From: Verrucomicrobiota bacterium | Lineage (GTDB): Bacteria > Verrucomicrobiota > Verrucomicrobiia > Chthoniobacterales > Chthoniobacteraceae | DNA length: 40,744 nucleotides | NCBI GenBank assembly: GCA_003402745.1 | Contig: QQND01000021.1 | Coordinates: 1 to 40,744, forward strand | Direction: 5' to 3' | Shown: one piece after another, positions 29,167 through 38,075 of the stretch | How the letters are laid out: every line of letters starts with the position of its first letter | How positions within the stretch are numbered: the first letter of the stretch is position 1 | Made by a program: the position numbers and the translations under genes | The notes under the pieces: model-generated | What the model was told of the DNA's origin: nothing | What the model saw: the letters and a program-made list of their open reading frames with translations, nothing else | Database searches by the model: none

Positions 29167-30243
29167 ATGCCCACTCCCATCCGTATTCTCTGTGTTGGAG
29201 CCGGCCACATGGGGCGCTCCCACGCCCTTGCCTATCACAAACTCGCTGGCTTTGAAATTGCCGCCATCGTCACCCGCTCCGCTCAATCCCGAGAGGCCCT
29301 TATCGCCGAACTGGGAGGCGGCTACCCCGGATTCTCCGACTTTCAAGAAGCGCTGAGGCTCACCCGACCGGACGCCGTCTCGATTTCGACCTATCCCGAT
29401 ACACACGCCGCCTACGCGCTGGCCGCGCTGGAGGCGGGCTGCCACGTTTTCGTCGAAAAACCTCTCGCCGAGACCGTCGCCGAGGCCGAGGCCATTGTCG
29501 CTAAAGCCGAGGCCGTCGGACGCAAGCTGGTGATCGGGTACATCCTCAGGGTGCATCCCAGCTGGATTCGGTTTATCGCTCTGGCAAAAAACCTGGGCAA
29601 GCCCCTAGTCATGAGAATGAACCTCAACCAGCAAAGCTCCGGCTCAGAGTGGAACACCCATAAAGCCCTGCTAAGCTCCATCTCCCCCATCGTAGACTGC
29701 GGCGTGCACTATGTGGACGTCATGTGTCAGATGACCGGCTCCACCCCCGTCCGAGTCTCGGGCATCGGCGCGCGCCTGTGCAACGACCTGCCCGAGGGCA
29801 AGGTCAACTACGGCCAGCTGCAGGTCACCTTCGCCGACGGTTCCGTCGGCTGGTACGAGGCGGGTTGGGGCCCCATGATGAGCGAGGTCGCCTTTTTTGT
29901 GAAAGACGTGGTCGGCCCCAAAGGCTGCGTTTCCATCGTCGCGGACAAAGCGTCCGCAGAGGGCCAAAGCGCAAACGTCAACGCCCATTCCCAGGCCCAG
30001 TCCCTGCGCCTGCACCACAGCACTCTCGGCCCCGATGGAAAGTTCATGCGTGAAGACGAAATCCTCTCCCTGGAGGATGAACCCGACCACGACACCCTCT
30101 GCCTGCGCGAACAGGAGTTCTTCCTCAACGCCATCCATACAGACGCCGATCTGGGTTCCCACATGCACGACGCCATTCGCTCCATGAAAATCGTCGCTGC
30201 CGCCGACGAAAGTTTCCGCACTGGCCGTACGGTTGATCTCTGA
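29167..30243 (+). CDS. Gfo/Idh/MocA family oxidoreductase
   Basis: 358 residues from the ATG at 29167, chosen because the nucleotide-binding strand follows at once (MPTPIRILCVGAGHMGRSHA); the ATG at 29119 would add 16 Pro/Ser/Thr-rich residues. Rossmann motif GAGHMG (11-16), the family's conserved EKPLAE at 97-102, and a C-terminal substrate domain with VDCGVHYVDVMCQMTG bearing the catalytic Asp-x-x-x-His pattern. These NAD(P)-dependent dehydrogenases act on sugars, inositols or their derivatives; the substrate here is unknown. It is divergent from the esterase gene and converges with the LolA-like gene. Confidence 0.93.
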   Translation: MPTPIRILCVGAGHMGRSHALAYHKLAGFEIAAIVTRSAQSREALIAELGGGYPGFSDFQEALRLTRPDAVSISTYPDTHAAYALAALEAGCHVFVEKPLAETVAEAEAIVAKAEAVGRKLVIGYILRVHPSWIRFIALAKNLGKPLVMRMNLNQQSSGSEWNTHKALLSSISPIVDCGVHYVDVMCQMTGSTPVRVSGIGARLCNDLPEGKVNYGQLQVTFADGSVGWYEAGWGPMMSEVAFFVKDVVGPKGCVSIVADKASAEGQSANVNAHSQAQSLRLHHSTLGPDGKFMREDEILSLEDEPDHDTLCLREQEFFLNAIHTDADLGSHMHDAIRSMKIVAAADESFRTGRTVDL

Positions 30244-30253
30244 GAATCCCAAG

Positions 30254-30276
30254 GCGCGACCCTCCGAAAGTCGCGC
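30254..30276. terminator. Inverted repeat between convergent genes
   Basis: GCGCGAC (30254-30260) and GTCGCGC (30270-30276) form a perfect 7-bp stem with a 9-base loop, 11 bases after the Gfo/Idh stop and 35 bases before the end of the facing gene. No T-run, so a bidirectional termination role is only likely. Confidence 0.45.
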
Positions 30277-30310
30277 ACGCGACGCCCTCTTCCAAATTTC
30301 ACCCTGCGCC

Positions 30311-31123
30311 CTACTTCGCGGGTCTTGTCGAAGGCTGGCCGTCCACATCCAGGTAGGTGGGCGTTGCGTCCCTGCCCGGAGACTCGATGCGCAGCTGCTT
30401 CAACGTCGTGACCTGGTCCAGCGACTGGATCTGGCGCACCGTTAGCCGCCTCAAAAGAGCGCCATCGTCTCCGTAAGATTCGCTCTTGAGAAAAGCCGCA
30501 TCCGTCTGGCTCACCCACACCAGCACCTCCCGATATGGAGAACGTACGCCCGCGGGCCGCCGCACCCGGATCTTCCAGCACTTCGCCAGCATCAGGCTTT
30601 CTTCCCCCTCCAACGTCGCGTCGCTCCAATACAAAAACCGCAGCGCAAGATCCTCATAACAGACCCCCATGCCCGGGATCTCGTCCGCAAAATTCACCTT
30701 CTGCGAGGTGCCCGCAGCCGTCCCGACTTCAATGCTGGCAGATTTTTCACCAAAATAAAGGTTCACCAAGAGCGGAGCGGGTGGGACCGCCTCTGGAAAT
30801 TCAAAACGCACCCTCGGGCCGTCCATCACCATCCGGTAGAGCATCGAGCGGGAGCCCTTACGCAACTTGCCTTGGAGGGTTTGTTTAATAGAAGCCTGAG
30901 CTTCCCTCACCCCCTGGAGCAGTGCAACCGGGTCAACTTTCCAAACCGACTTTGTTTCAGCCGCCAGAACGCGCCCTCCGCTACGCTCAAAAGCAGCCAA
31001 CAACAGCGCCAAGGCAACGACTCCAAACCAGAAGGCTGCCCTTCTACCTACCAATATGGCCGATATTTGCGCCACTACCGGCCCCACAACAGTTTTCGAT
31101 TTCACACAAACACAATCGCTCAT
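30311..31123 (-). CDS. Exported LolA-like outer-membrane lipoprotein-sorting family protein
   Basis: 270 residues. A hydrophobic segment at about residues 31-45 (FWFGVVALALLLAAF) after a basic region acts as signal or anchor. The remainder is a beta-rich domain with GVCYEDLALRFLYWSDATLEG, a pattern of the LolA-like 'outer membrane lipoprotein-sorting protein' group (PF17131-type), and YREVLVWVSQTDAAFLKSES. The group is probably lipid-binding in the periplasm; no specific cargo is known. AGGGGAG just before the ATG is a usable ribosome binding site. Converges with the Gfo/Idh gene. Confidence 0.75.
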   Translation of the reverse strand: MSDCVCVKSKTVVGPVVAQISAILVGRRAAFWFGVVALALLLAAFERSGGRVLAAETKSVWKVDPVALLQGVREAQASIKQTLQGKLRKGSRSMLYRMVMDGPRVRFEFPEAVPPAPLLVNLYFGEKSASIEVGTAAGTSQKVNFADEIPGMGVCYEDLALRFLYWSDATLEGEESLMLAKCWKIRVRRPAGVRSPYREVLVWVSQTDAAFLKSESYGDDGALLRRLTVRQIQSLDQVTTLKQLRIESPGRDATPTYLDVDGQPSTRPAK

Positions 31124-31312
31124 AGCTCCCCTACCCTTTCACGAACCCGACACACAGCCACCTTCTTTTTTTCTCAACAGCAAACGGACACTTCTCTTTT
31201 TAAGCCAACTCCGGGGGGTCCAATCCTGCATCCAGTCCTAAATGCATCACTCCGCACTATTTTTTCTAACCACAGCACGCCTCTCTAGCGGCGCCTCAAG
31301 GAAACTCAAACT

Positions 31313-31963
31313 CTAAGGGCGCTCCACCAACCCTTCCTTCAGCGCTTTCGCGACAACGCCGCTGCGAGTGCTGACTTGTAACTTCTCATAGATCTCCCGG
31401 ATGTAGCCGTCGGCCGTGTGGTAGCTGATTTGAAGCTCCGCAGCGGCCTCTTTGGTGCTCTGTCCTTGCACCAAGAGTTGGAGAATCTTTTTTTCGCGCG
31501 GGGTAAGCCCATAGTCCTTCCTCGGCGGATTGGCTTTAGAAAACATATCCAGGACCCGGCGGGCGATCGTCGGATTAATAGGAGAGCCTCCCGCAGCAGC
31601 ACTAAGAATCGCCGTGGCAATATCCTCAGTGCTGCTTGTTTTCAAAAGATAGCCCGCGGCTCCGGCACAAATGGCACGAAAGATTTTATCATCGTCCTCA
31701 AAGACGGTCAGGATCACGACTGCGACGCGCGGGGCGAGTTGGCGCAGGCGTGCTATCCCGTCAATGCCGTTCATACCCGGCAGCTCCACATCGAGAAGAA
31801 GAACTTGCGGAGCATTGTGCTCTGAAAGCGCCGTCAAAGCGTCTTCGCAGGCGGTAAAGCGTCTCGGACAGGCAATTCCAGTCAGCCGATTCAAAGCGCG
31901 GGCGAGGCGCTCACCGTACGTTTTGTGGTCCTCGATAAGCCAGACTTGAATGGGGTCAGTCAT
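31313..31963 (-). CDS. NarL/LuxR-type response regulator
   Basis: 216 residues from the ATG at 31963 (MTDPIQVWLIEDHKTYGERL); a longer open frame to 32179 lies inside the kinase gene and is not used. Receiver domain: acidic pair Glu11-Asp12, phosphoacceptor Asp58 in LLLDVELPGMNG, signalling Thr in ILTVFEDDD, and Lys in AAGYLLKTSS. The output domain is a LuxR/GerE helix-turn-helix (YGLTPREKKILQLLVQGQST and YHTADGYIREIYEKLQVSTR). The start overlaps the end of the kinase gene by 8 nt, so they are coupled partners. The regulator likely binds inverted repeats near its targets; the duplicated repeat at 34043 and 39942 is the obvious candidate. Confidence 0.95.
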   Translation of the reverse strand: MTDPIQVWLIEDHKTYGERLARALNRLTGIACPRRFTACEDALTALSEHNAPQVLLLDVELPGMNGIDGIARLRQLAPRVAVVILTVFEDDDKIFRAICAGAAGYLLKTSSTEDIATAILSAAAGGSPINPTIARRVLDMFSKANPPRKDYGLTPREKKILQLLVQGQSTKEAAAELQISYHTADGYIREIYEKLQVSTRSGVVAKALKEGLVERP

Positions 31964-33962
31964 AAACGGGAAGGTTGATGGTGAGGGCGGTGCCGCGCGC
32001 CGGAGCGGAGTCAATACGCACGCTGCCCCCATGTTTGGCGGCGCGGCGCTGGAGATTGGTGAGCCCCATGCCTTCAGTGGCAGCCGCAGGATCAAAGCCG
32101 TGACCGTTGTCATGCACGGTGACACTGAGCTGAGTACTGCTTTGCTCGACGCGGATTTCCACAGCGGTCGCGGCAGCATGGCGCGTGACGTTGTACAGCC
32201 CTTCTTTGAACATGAGGATGAGGTCGCGCTGGCGGTCGACGGGCAGTTTTCGGGCGGGTTCCGAGGCTTCGAGTGTCAAGGTGTGAGGGACGTTGCGCAG
32301 CAGGCGCGCGGCGGTTTCGCGCAGAAGCGTGGCGAGGTCATCGGAGCCGTAACGATCGCTCTGTATGAGACGCGTAATATCGCGCATGGCGCTGACCGTT
32401 TCATCGGCGATGTGTTTGATCTCATCAAGGTCAGAGTGCGTCTGTGCACTGCCACCACCGCTGGCAAGGATATCCTGCGTGATAAGGGCGATGCTGCCGA
32501 GGCTGCTACCGATTTCATCGTGCAAATCCCGCGCAATTCGCTGCCGCAAGGCTTCCATCTCGAGGAGTCGCGTGCGCCGTTGACGCATGGACCACTCGAT
32601 GAAGGCAGCCAACCCGGTCACGATCAGAACGCCCAGCGCGCCGAGACCATAGTGCTCCCACTGCTGGACAAGTTGTCTTTTGCGTGCTTCGATGGCCTCG
32701 ACTTGCTGCGCGACCTCGCGTCGCCTAGAGAGGCCGGCGAGCCATTCAGGCCACTCAAGGATGTTTGCCGTGCTGGTAAAGCCATCGACAAGAGCGGCCT
32801 TTGACCAGCCGCCCGTCTCGGTAGAATCCGAGGCGCTCACGGATTTGCCAAGCGCAACATTTTTGCCGCCAGACCACACCTGCATCTCGGCAAGTGCGAG
32901 CAATGCGGAACCATTACTCACATGCGACTCCACGACCGTGAGGCCGATATGGCGCGCATTTTGTCCACCTGCCACGAGGGTGACCACGTTGTCCCCTGGC
33001 GGACCACTGTAATTGCCAGCTGGGGGCGGCGTCACGATGAAGGGCGTCGCTTCGGCGGTCTCACGAAGCTCGATTTGATAACGCAAGGGAAATCCATAGC
33101 CATGACTGTGCGCGAACTCCGGCGGATGCGCGGGAAACAGACGCACTTCGTCGACAGAAACGGCACTGCCAAGATCCACAGAAACTTGCTGCAATTTCCG
33201 TTCCATGCTCTCGCTTGCGGGTTTGCTTCGAAAGCCACGCGCAGGACTAGCCTTTACGCCTAGCGGTGGCCCGAGGACGCTCTGGCCGTCCACCAGATTG
33301 ATGCGTCCCCAAGCGGGCCGGCTGCCCTGGCTGCTACTCGCCTGAACAGCAATAGGACCGATTGCTTCAATCAGTGTTCCTAGGTTGCGACTACCGCGCA
33401 GTAGCATCACTTCGCCCAGCGCAAAAAGATGGCGTTGCTCTTCTTGGAACAATCGGGTCGCCGTGATGCGCACTTTGCCCGCTACGATCCCATGCGCCGG
33501 AATCACAACCGGCAGCCATCCAGGATTTTGGAAGTCCTCACGCGTGTGATCGGCAATGATGGTGCGCACGGCTGAATTCGGACCGCTGAAAACCTCGACA
33601 CGGAAGCGCAACGGAAATCCGTAACCTGGCCCGGTGGCGCCCCCGCCGGAAGCTGGAGCGATGAGAACCACGGCATCGAGCGCCTCCGACTGGGCGAGCC
33701 GGAGATCCACCCATTCAAGGGTGTCCGCAGAGGTAGAGAATTGACTATGCCAGCCCAGCCGTTGCGTGAACTCAGGTTCGGGGGCCTTTGGCAAAGAAGG
33801 CAGCGCGAGGTGCAATGTCAGCCGTTCCGCATCGAGTCGCCTCATCTCCGGGCTCAGGAGACGGACAACTTTTTCCGCAATGGCCTCACTTGAATCGGCA
33901 GCTAAGCAGGGGCACAGCAGCAACACTCCGGTCGTAAAGACGACAGAGAGCCGGCGAAGCAT
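31956..33962 (-). CDS. Histidine kinase with discoidin-like sensor repeats (HisKA_3 type)
   Basis: 668 residues from the ATG at 33962, which starts a good signal peptide (MLRRLSVVFTTGVLLLCPCLA); ATGs at 33995 and 34028 are also open. The extracytoplasmic part has two related beta-sandwich units, each with GYGFPLR (GYGFPLRFRVEV, GYGFPLRYQIEL) and ending in ALGEV/ALAEM, and a third partial unit (NVALGKSVSASDSTETGGW and AALVDGFTSTANILEWPEWL). This is the F5/8-type discoidin pattern, usually carbohydrate- or surface-binding. A coiled segment, one TM helix (YGLGALGVLIVTGLAAFIEW), a HisKA_3 box with His481 (ARDLHDEIGSSLGSIA) and a HATPase (NVTRHA, DNGHGFD, GMGLTNLQRR) follow. Divergent from the DUF1552 operon, which it likely controls through the coupled regulator. 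Confidence 0.92.
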   Translation of the reverse strand: MLRRLSVVFTTGVLLLCPCLAADSSEAIAEKVVRLLSPEMRRLDAERLTLHLALPSLPKAPEPEFTQRLGWHSQFSTSADTLEWVDLRLAQSEALDAVVLIAPASGGGATGPGYGFPLRFRVEVFSGPNSAVRTIIADHTREDFQNPGWLPVVIPAHGIVAGKVRITATRLFQEEQRHLFALGEVMLLRGSRNLGTLIEAIGPIAVQASSSQGSRPAWGRINLVDGQSVLGPPLGVKASPARGFRSKPASESMERKLQQVSVDLGSAVSVDEVRLFPAHPPEFAHSHGYGFPLRYQIELRETAEATPFIVTPPPAGNYSGPPGDNVVTLVAGGQNARHIGLTVVESHVSNGSALLALAEMQVWSGGKNVALGKSVSASDSTETGGWSKAALVDGFTSTANILEWPEWLAGLSRRREVAQQVEAIEARKRQLVQQWEHYGLGALGVLIVTGLAAFIEWSMRQRRTRLLEMEALRQRIARDLHDEIGSSLGSIALITQDILASGGGSAQTHSDLDEIKHIADETVSAMRDITRLIQSDRYGSDDLATLLRETAARLLRNVPHTLTLEASEPARKLPVDRQRDLILMFKEGLYNVTRHAAATAVEIRVEQSSTQLSVTVHDNGHGFDPAAATEGMGLTNLQRRAAKHGGSVRIDSAPARGTALTINLPVYD

Positions 33963-34042
33963 AGCCACCAAAGCCAGTGAAAGAAACACACGCATCCGTA
34001 CAAATGAGATGCTCCACTTTGGCACCATTCAGCCCGAGTGAC

Positions 34043-34080
34043 ACCCCCGAGTTTTCGGGGGTAGCTGCTCTCTGAGAAAG
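34043..34080 (+). promoter_or_regulatory. Inverted-repeat element, copy 1 (candidate operator or leader)
   Basis: CCCCCGA (34044-34050) and TCGGGGG (34055-34061) form a perfect 7-bp dyad with GTTT between, one pair longer if A43/T62 is counted. A conserved arm (GCT at 34064-34066, CT at 34072-34073, AAG at 34078-34080) follows. The same element recurs at 39942-39980: 31 of 37 positions are identical and the 19-base core is exact. Here it lies between the divergent kinase and DUF1552 genes, 118 bases before the DUF1552 ATG, so it cannot be a terminator of either. Confidence 0.65.
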
Positions 34081-34179
34081 GTGGCACAATGACAAGCGTT
34101 TTAATCCCAACGTTACCTCCCGTTTCTGTTTCGTTCGAAAACCGAGAGCAATTTTACCCTCAACCAACGCATACGCACC

Positions 34180-35424
34180 ATGTTGTCTTCCCCTCTTTCA
34201 CGACGCCACTTCCTGCGCGGCGTCGGCGTCACCCTTGCGCTTCCCTGGCTGGAGACCCTTGCGAGGGCGGCGGCACCTCCTGCGACGCAACGATTCGTTT
34301 GTGTGGCAAATCCCTTTGGCATGATCCGCGATGCCTTCTTTCCGACCGAAAATGGGCTGAATGCCACCCTCCCCGGCAATATCGCGCCCTTTGAATCGCT
34401 GCGCGGCAAGTTCACCGTCCTCTCAAACCTCGACCACGGAAATAACGGAGGCCACGGAGGCACTCACATGTTCCTCTCGGGAGTGAAATCGTCCGAGGCT
34501 ACCGCCATGCCGGACGGCAACATCTCGCTCGATCAGTGCCTCGCGCGGCACGTCGCCGGTCAGACGCGGTTTCCCGTGCTCAACACCTCGGCCGGACCCG
34601 TCGGCGGTGGCGGCGTGGAGCTTTGCTGGACGCGCACCGGAGTGATGGTGCCTCCAGTGCAGCAGGTGTCGCGCGTCTTCAAGATGCTCTTCGTCGATGA
34701 GCCCACCGGTCAAACCGCTGCTCGCGCCACGGACTACGAGCGGCAGGGCTCCGTCCTTGATGCCGTAAACGCTCAGGCCAAAAGCATGACAAGCCGGCTT
34801 TCGGGTCGCGACAAAGAGAAGCTGGACCAGTACTTCACCGCCATTCGCGACGTGGAGAAATCGCTCGAACAGGAAAAGGCCTGGCTCTCTCGCCCACGAC
34901 CAAAAGTGGACTCGAAAGAACCGAAGGACGGTACCGTCAGCCAGCAACTGCCAATTCTCTTCGATCTCGTAGCGCTCGCCCTGCAGACAGACTCCACACG
35001 CATTGCCACGATTGAAGTACCGGGCTCTTTCGATACCGCCGCAATGGGCATCGAGGAAAAGGGCTACCACGGCTACTCGCACCACGGCAAGGACCCAGTG
35101 CTGATGGAAGGCATGAGAAAGGTGGAGCGCTACCAGATGCTCCACTTGGCGAAGTTTCTTACGAAGCTCGAGGAATTCGGCCTGCTCGACACCACGCAGG
35201 TGCTCTTCGGAAGCGGCATGGGCGACGGCAGCGCCCACACCAACGAGAGTCTGCCCCTGCTCCTGGCGGGCGGCGGCTACAAGCACCGCACCCACATCAC
35301 CCTCCCAGAAGCAAAAGAGAAACGCGTGCCGCTGTCCAATCTCTACCTCTCTATGGCGCAACGCTTCGGAGTCGAGACGGGTTCGTTTGGCAAGAGCAAG
35401 AGCACTTTCGATGAGCTGTCATGA
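34180..35424 (+). CDS. DUF1552 domain protein with Tat signal
   Basis: 414 residues. The N-terminus LSRRHFLRGVGVTLALPWLE is a twin-arginine signal (S7-R8-R9-H10-F11-L12), so the protein is exported folded. The body is the DUF1552 family seen in Planctomycetes, Verrucomicrobia and myxobacteria: FVCVANPFGMIRDAFFPTE, LSNLDHGNNGGHGGTHMFLS, GNISLDQCLARH, MEGMRKVERYQMLHLAKFLT, and LFGSGMGDGSAHTNESLPLL. A role has not been established for this family; its fold relatives are alkaline-phosphatase-like or DUF1501-like proteins, and it is almost always next to a DUF1592 cytochrome-like gene, as here. Stop overlaps the next start by 4 nt. First gene of the operon. Confidence 0.93.
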   Translation: MLSSPLSRRHFLRGVGVTLALPWLETLARAAAPPATQRFVCVANPFGMIRDAFFPTENGLNATLPGNIAPFESLRGKFTVLSNLDHGNNGGHGGTHMFLSGVKSSEATAMPDGNISLDQCLARHVAGQTRFPVLNTSAGPVGGGGVELCWTRTGVMVPPVQQVSRVFKMLFVDEPTGQTAARATDYERQGSVLDAVNAQAKSMTSRLSGRDKEKLDQYFTAIRDVEKSLEQEKAWLSRPRPKVDSKEPKDGTVSQQLPILFDLVALALQTDSTRIATIEVPGSFDTAAMGIEEKGYHGYSHHGKDPVLMEGMRKVERYQMLHLAKFLTKLEEFGLLDTTQVLFGSGMGDGSAHTNESLPLLLAGGGYKHRTHITLPEAKEKRVPLSNLYLSMAQRFGVETGSFGKSKSTFDELS

Positions 35425-38075
35425 GGCACGCAAAAAACGCATCCATCGCACTCGCACTGCTTCTGGCCACTGCTAGCACGAGCCTCGGTGCCAAAAGCGA
35501 TAACTCGTCCGTCGGCATACCGGCCCCCATCACCAAGGAGGTGCGCTCCTTCCTTTCCGTCCACTGTTTTGATTGCCACGACGACGCCACTAAAAAAGGC
35601 GACGTGTCGCTCGAGACACTGGGCGATGCAGTCACCGGCAACACAGCCAGCGGCTGGCTCCGCGCCCTGGAGCAAATCGAGCGCGGCACCATGCCGCCGC
35701 CCAAAAAAACACAACCTGCCGGCGAGGAACGGCAAGCGGCCGTGCTCGCGCTGGAGGGCGCGCTGGTATCCCACACCCAAAGCAGACCCGCCCACGACAC
35801 CTCCGTGCTGCGGCGACTGAACCGCACGGAATACCGCCGCACGCTGGAGGATCTCCTGCATCTCGACCTAAGCAGGCGCGATCCAACGATCGAATTCCCG
35901 GAGGACAACCGCTCGCACGGCTTTGCCTCGAACGGCGAAAAGCTGGTGACTTCCAGTTATCTGATGCGTCACTATCTGACTGCCGCGAACGATGTCGTCA
36001 GTCGTGCCCTCCATTTTGAGGCAAAGCCCGAGGTCCTCACCTTCTCGCCAGCGCCACCGTTCGAGAGAACGTCGTTGGGCCATCGCTACTCCGAGCGGGA
36101 GTGGTATGCGAAGCGTCTCCGCCAGCCGCAACCCTACCAGACACTCGAATACCGCGACAGCAGCGTGCCCCTGGAAGACCTCCGGGAAGGCGTTCCGGTT
36201 GCGGGCTGGTATTCCATCCGCGTGCTCGCCGAGGCGAAATTTCGATATGCGGACATGGATCCAAAAAAAATGTTCGGCGGCACCGCTCTCATTGACCCGA
36301 CTCAGCCGCATCGACTGGCAATGACGCTCAGCACACTGCTCGGCGTGGACCCGGCGAACAAGGACGCCGTCCGCGATGCGCTGATCGGCAGCTATGGCGA
36401 CGTCGTATCGACGGATGGTCGCGCCGTGGCAATCTGGGATGTGCCCGATGACGTCCCGACCTGGCTCGAATGCCGCGTCTGGCTGGAGGCGGGGCAATTC
36501 CCCAGGTTCTCGTTCCCGAATGGTCCCTCGAATAGCAACAATCGCATCACTGGCTTCGTCAAAGATAACAAATACACCCTCCTCGACAAAAAGCAGCTCG
36601 CGGCCTTTGAACAGGCAGATCTCGGCGACGGGAGCCTCCTGATCTTATTCGAGACACCGCGCATCCGCCTTCACAAGGCCGAGGTGAAAGGCCCGCTCAA
36701 CGAGCAATGGCCGCCGCCGAGCCACCGCGCCATTTTTGGTGGCACGCCCTATGCCTCTGAGAACGCAGGCGAGGTGCTGCGCACCTTCGCCGAGCATGCC
36801 TGGCGGCGTCCAGTGACGAACGCCGACGTGGAGCCAATCGTTAATCTCGTGCGCGCTTCGGAAAAGGCGGCGACCCATGCGGGCACGCCTCCGCCGCAGG
36901 CCGCGGAGGCAGCAATCACGCAGGGCGTCAAGGCGGTGCTTTGTGCTCCGGAGTTCCTCTATCGCGAAGAACGCAACCCAAAACTGAACGGCCACGAGAT
37001 CGCCTCACGGCTCTCCTATTTCCTGTGGTCATCCCTGCCGGATGAAAAGCTCATGGCCAGAGCCAATGCAGCTGATCTCTCACGACCCGAGGTTCGGCGA
37101 AAAGAAGCCGAGCGGATGCTCGCCGATTCTCGCTCCAACACCTTCGTACGCGAGTTTCTCGACGGCTGGCTAACGATGCGGAAGCTCGGCTCGATGAAGC
37201 CCCAAGGCGGCGGCTTCAATATCTACTATGACGATAATCTCGAGCCCGCGATGCGCACGGAGACCCGTCTCTTCTTCAAACGCCTACTGCAAACCAACGG
37301 CCCCATCGCCGACCTCCTCGACTCCGACTACACCTTCGCGAACCGGGGGCTTGCCAAGCTGTATGGCCTCGACTGGCAGGCCGCCGAGGCCAATATCGGC
37401 AAGCCCGTAGAAGGCCTCACGCGCCAGGACCTTCAGCCTGACGGCGCCGGTGATGCCCCGTCGCAAGGTTTCGTTCAGGTGAAACTCACCGACAAACGCC
37501 GCGGCGGGCTGCTCGGCCAGGCGAGTGTCCTCACGCTCACAGCCAATGGCGTAGACACCTCCCCCGTCATCCGAGGCGCATGGCTGCTCGAAAACATCCT
37601 AGGTGCCCCGCCCTCGCCACCGCCGCCAGATATCCCCGTGATCGAGCCCGACATCCGCGGAGCGACCACAATCCGCGATCGCCTCCAGAAGCATCGCGAC
37701 AACCCCTCGTGCATGAATTGCCACCGGCAGATCGACCCACCCGGTTTTGCGCTGGAGAGCTTTGATGCCATCGGCCGCTGGCGCGGACACTACAACGCCG
37801 TCAACAACACGAGGCTGCCGGTCGATCCCAGCGGTGAATTTGGGGATGCAAAGTTCAAGGATGTGATTGGTTTTAAGGAAGCGCTCTTGCAGCGGCAGTC
37901 CCAGTTCGCCCGCTGCCTCGTAGAGAAGCTGCTCATCCACGCCCTCGGCCGCGATTTGAGCGCCGCCGACCGTCCCGCCATCCGCCGCATCGTCGAGCAG
38001 GCCGCCACCAACGGGTACCGCCTCCGCGACCTCGTCCTGCTGTGCTGCGAGAGCAACCTCATCGCCCAGAAATGA
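35421..38075 (+). CDS. PSCyt1/DUF1592-type secreted multidomain cytochrome-like protein
   Basis: 884 residues with a signal peptide (ALALLLATASTSLGA). Approximate domain order: PSCyt1 40-105 with haem motif CFDCH (Cys49, Cys52, His53) and MPPPKK; DUF1587 129-196 (LRRLNRTEYRRTLEDLLHLD); a central insertion; DUF1595 446-512 (FAEHAWRRPVT); DUF1592 521-650 (EIASRLSYFLWSSLPDEKLM, YTFANRGLAKLYGL); DUF1588 695-788 (GLLGQASVLTLTANG and CMNCHRQIDPPGFALESFD); DUF1585 812-882. The second CMNCH (Cys764, Cys767, His768) gives two c-type haem sites in all. Such proteins are abundant in PVC bacteria; their reaction is unknown. Starts inside the DUF1552 stop (ATGA) and its own stop overlaps the next gene. 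Confidence 0.94.
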   Translation: MRHAKNASIALALLLATASTSLGAKSDNSSVGIPAPITKEVRSFLSVHCFDCHDDATKKGDVSLETLGDAVTGNTASGWLRALEQIERGTMPPPKKTQPAGEERQAAVLALEGALVSHTQSRPAHDTSVLRRLNRTEYRRTLEDLLHLDLSRRDPTIEFPEDNRSHGFASNGEKLVTSSYLMRHYLTAANDVVSRALHFEAKPEVLTFSPAPPFERTSLGHRYSEREWYAKRLRQPQPYQTLEYRDSSVPLEDLREGVPVAGWYSIRVLAEAKFRYADMDPKKMFGGTALIDPTQPHRLAMTLSTLLGVDPANKDAVRDALIGSYGDVVSTDGRAVAIWDVPDDVPTWLECRVWLEAGQFPRFSFPNGPSNSNNRITGFVKDNKYTLLDKKQLAAFEQADLGDGSLLILFETPRIRLHKAEVKGPLNEQWPPPSHRAIFGGTPYASENAGEVLRTFAEHAWRRPVTNADVEPIVNLVRASEKAATHAGTPPPQAAEAAITQGVKAVLCAPEFLYREERNPKLNGHEIASRLSYFLWSSLPDEKLMARANAADLSRPEVRRKEAERMLADSRSNTFVREFLDGWLTMRKLGSMKPQGGGFNIYYDDNLEPAMRTETRLFFKRLLQTNGPIADLLDSDYTFANRGLAKLYGLDWQAAEANIGKPVEGLTRQDLQPDGAGDAPSQGFVQVKLTDKRRGGLLGQASVLTLTANGVDTSPVIRGAWLLENILGAPPSPPPPDIPVIEPDIRGATTIRDRLQKHRDNPSCMNCHRQIDPPGFALESFDAIGRWRGHYNAVNNTRLPVDPSGEFGDAKFKDVIGFKEALLQRQSQFARCLVEKLLIHALGRDLSAADRPAIRRIVEQAATNGYRLRDLVLLCCESNLIAQK

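Noticed and set aside
31964-32179. Longer response-regulator start inside the kinase gene
   Set aside because: The added 72 residues match no receiver domain and overlap kinase catalytic codons; the ATG at 31963 starts the receiver domain directly.
34044-34080. TPP-riboswitch-like CTGAGA next to the CCCCCGA/TCGGGGG hairpin
   Set aside because: The downstream conserved half of a TPP element (CTGATCTGG...CCAGCG) is missing, copy 2 has CTAAGG instead, and no thiamine gene is near.
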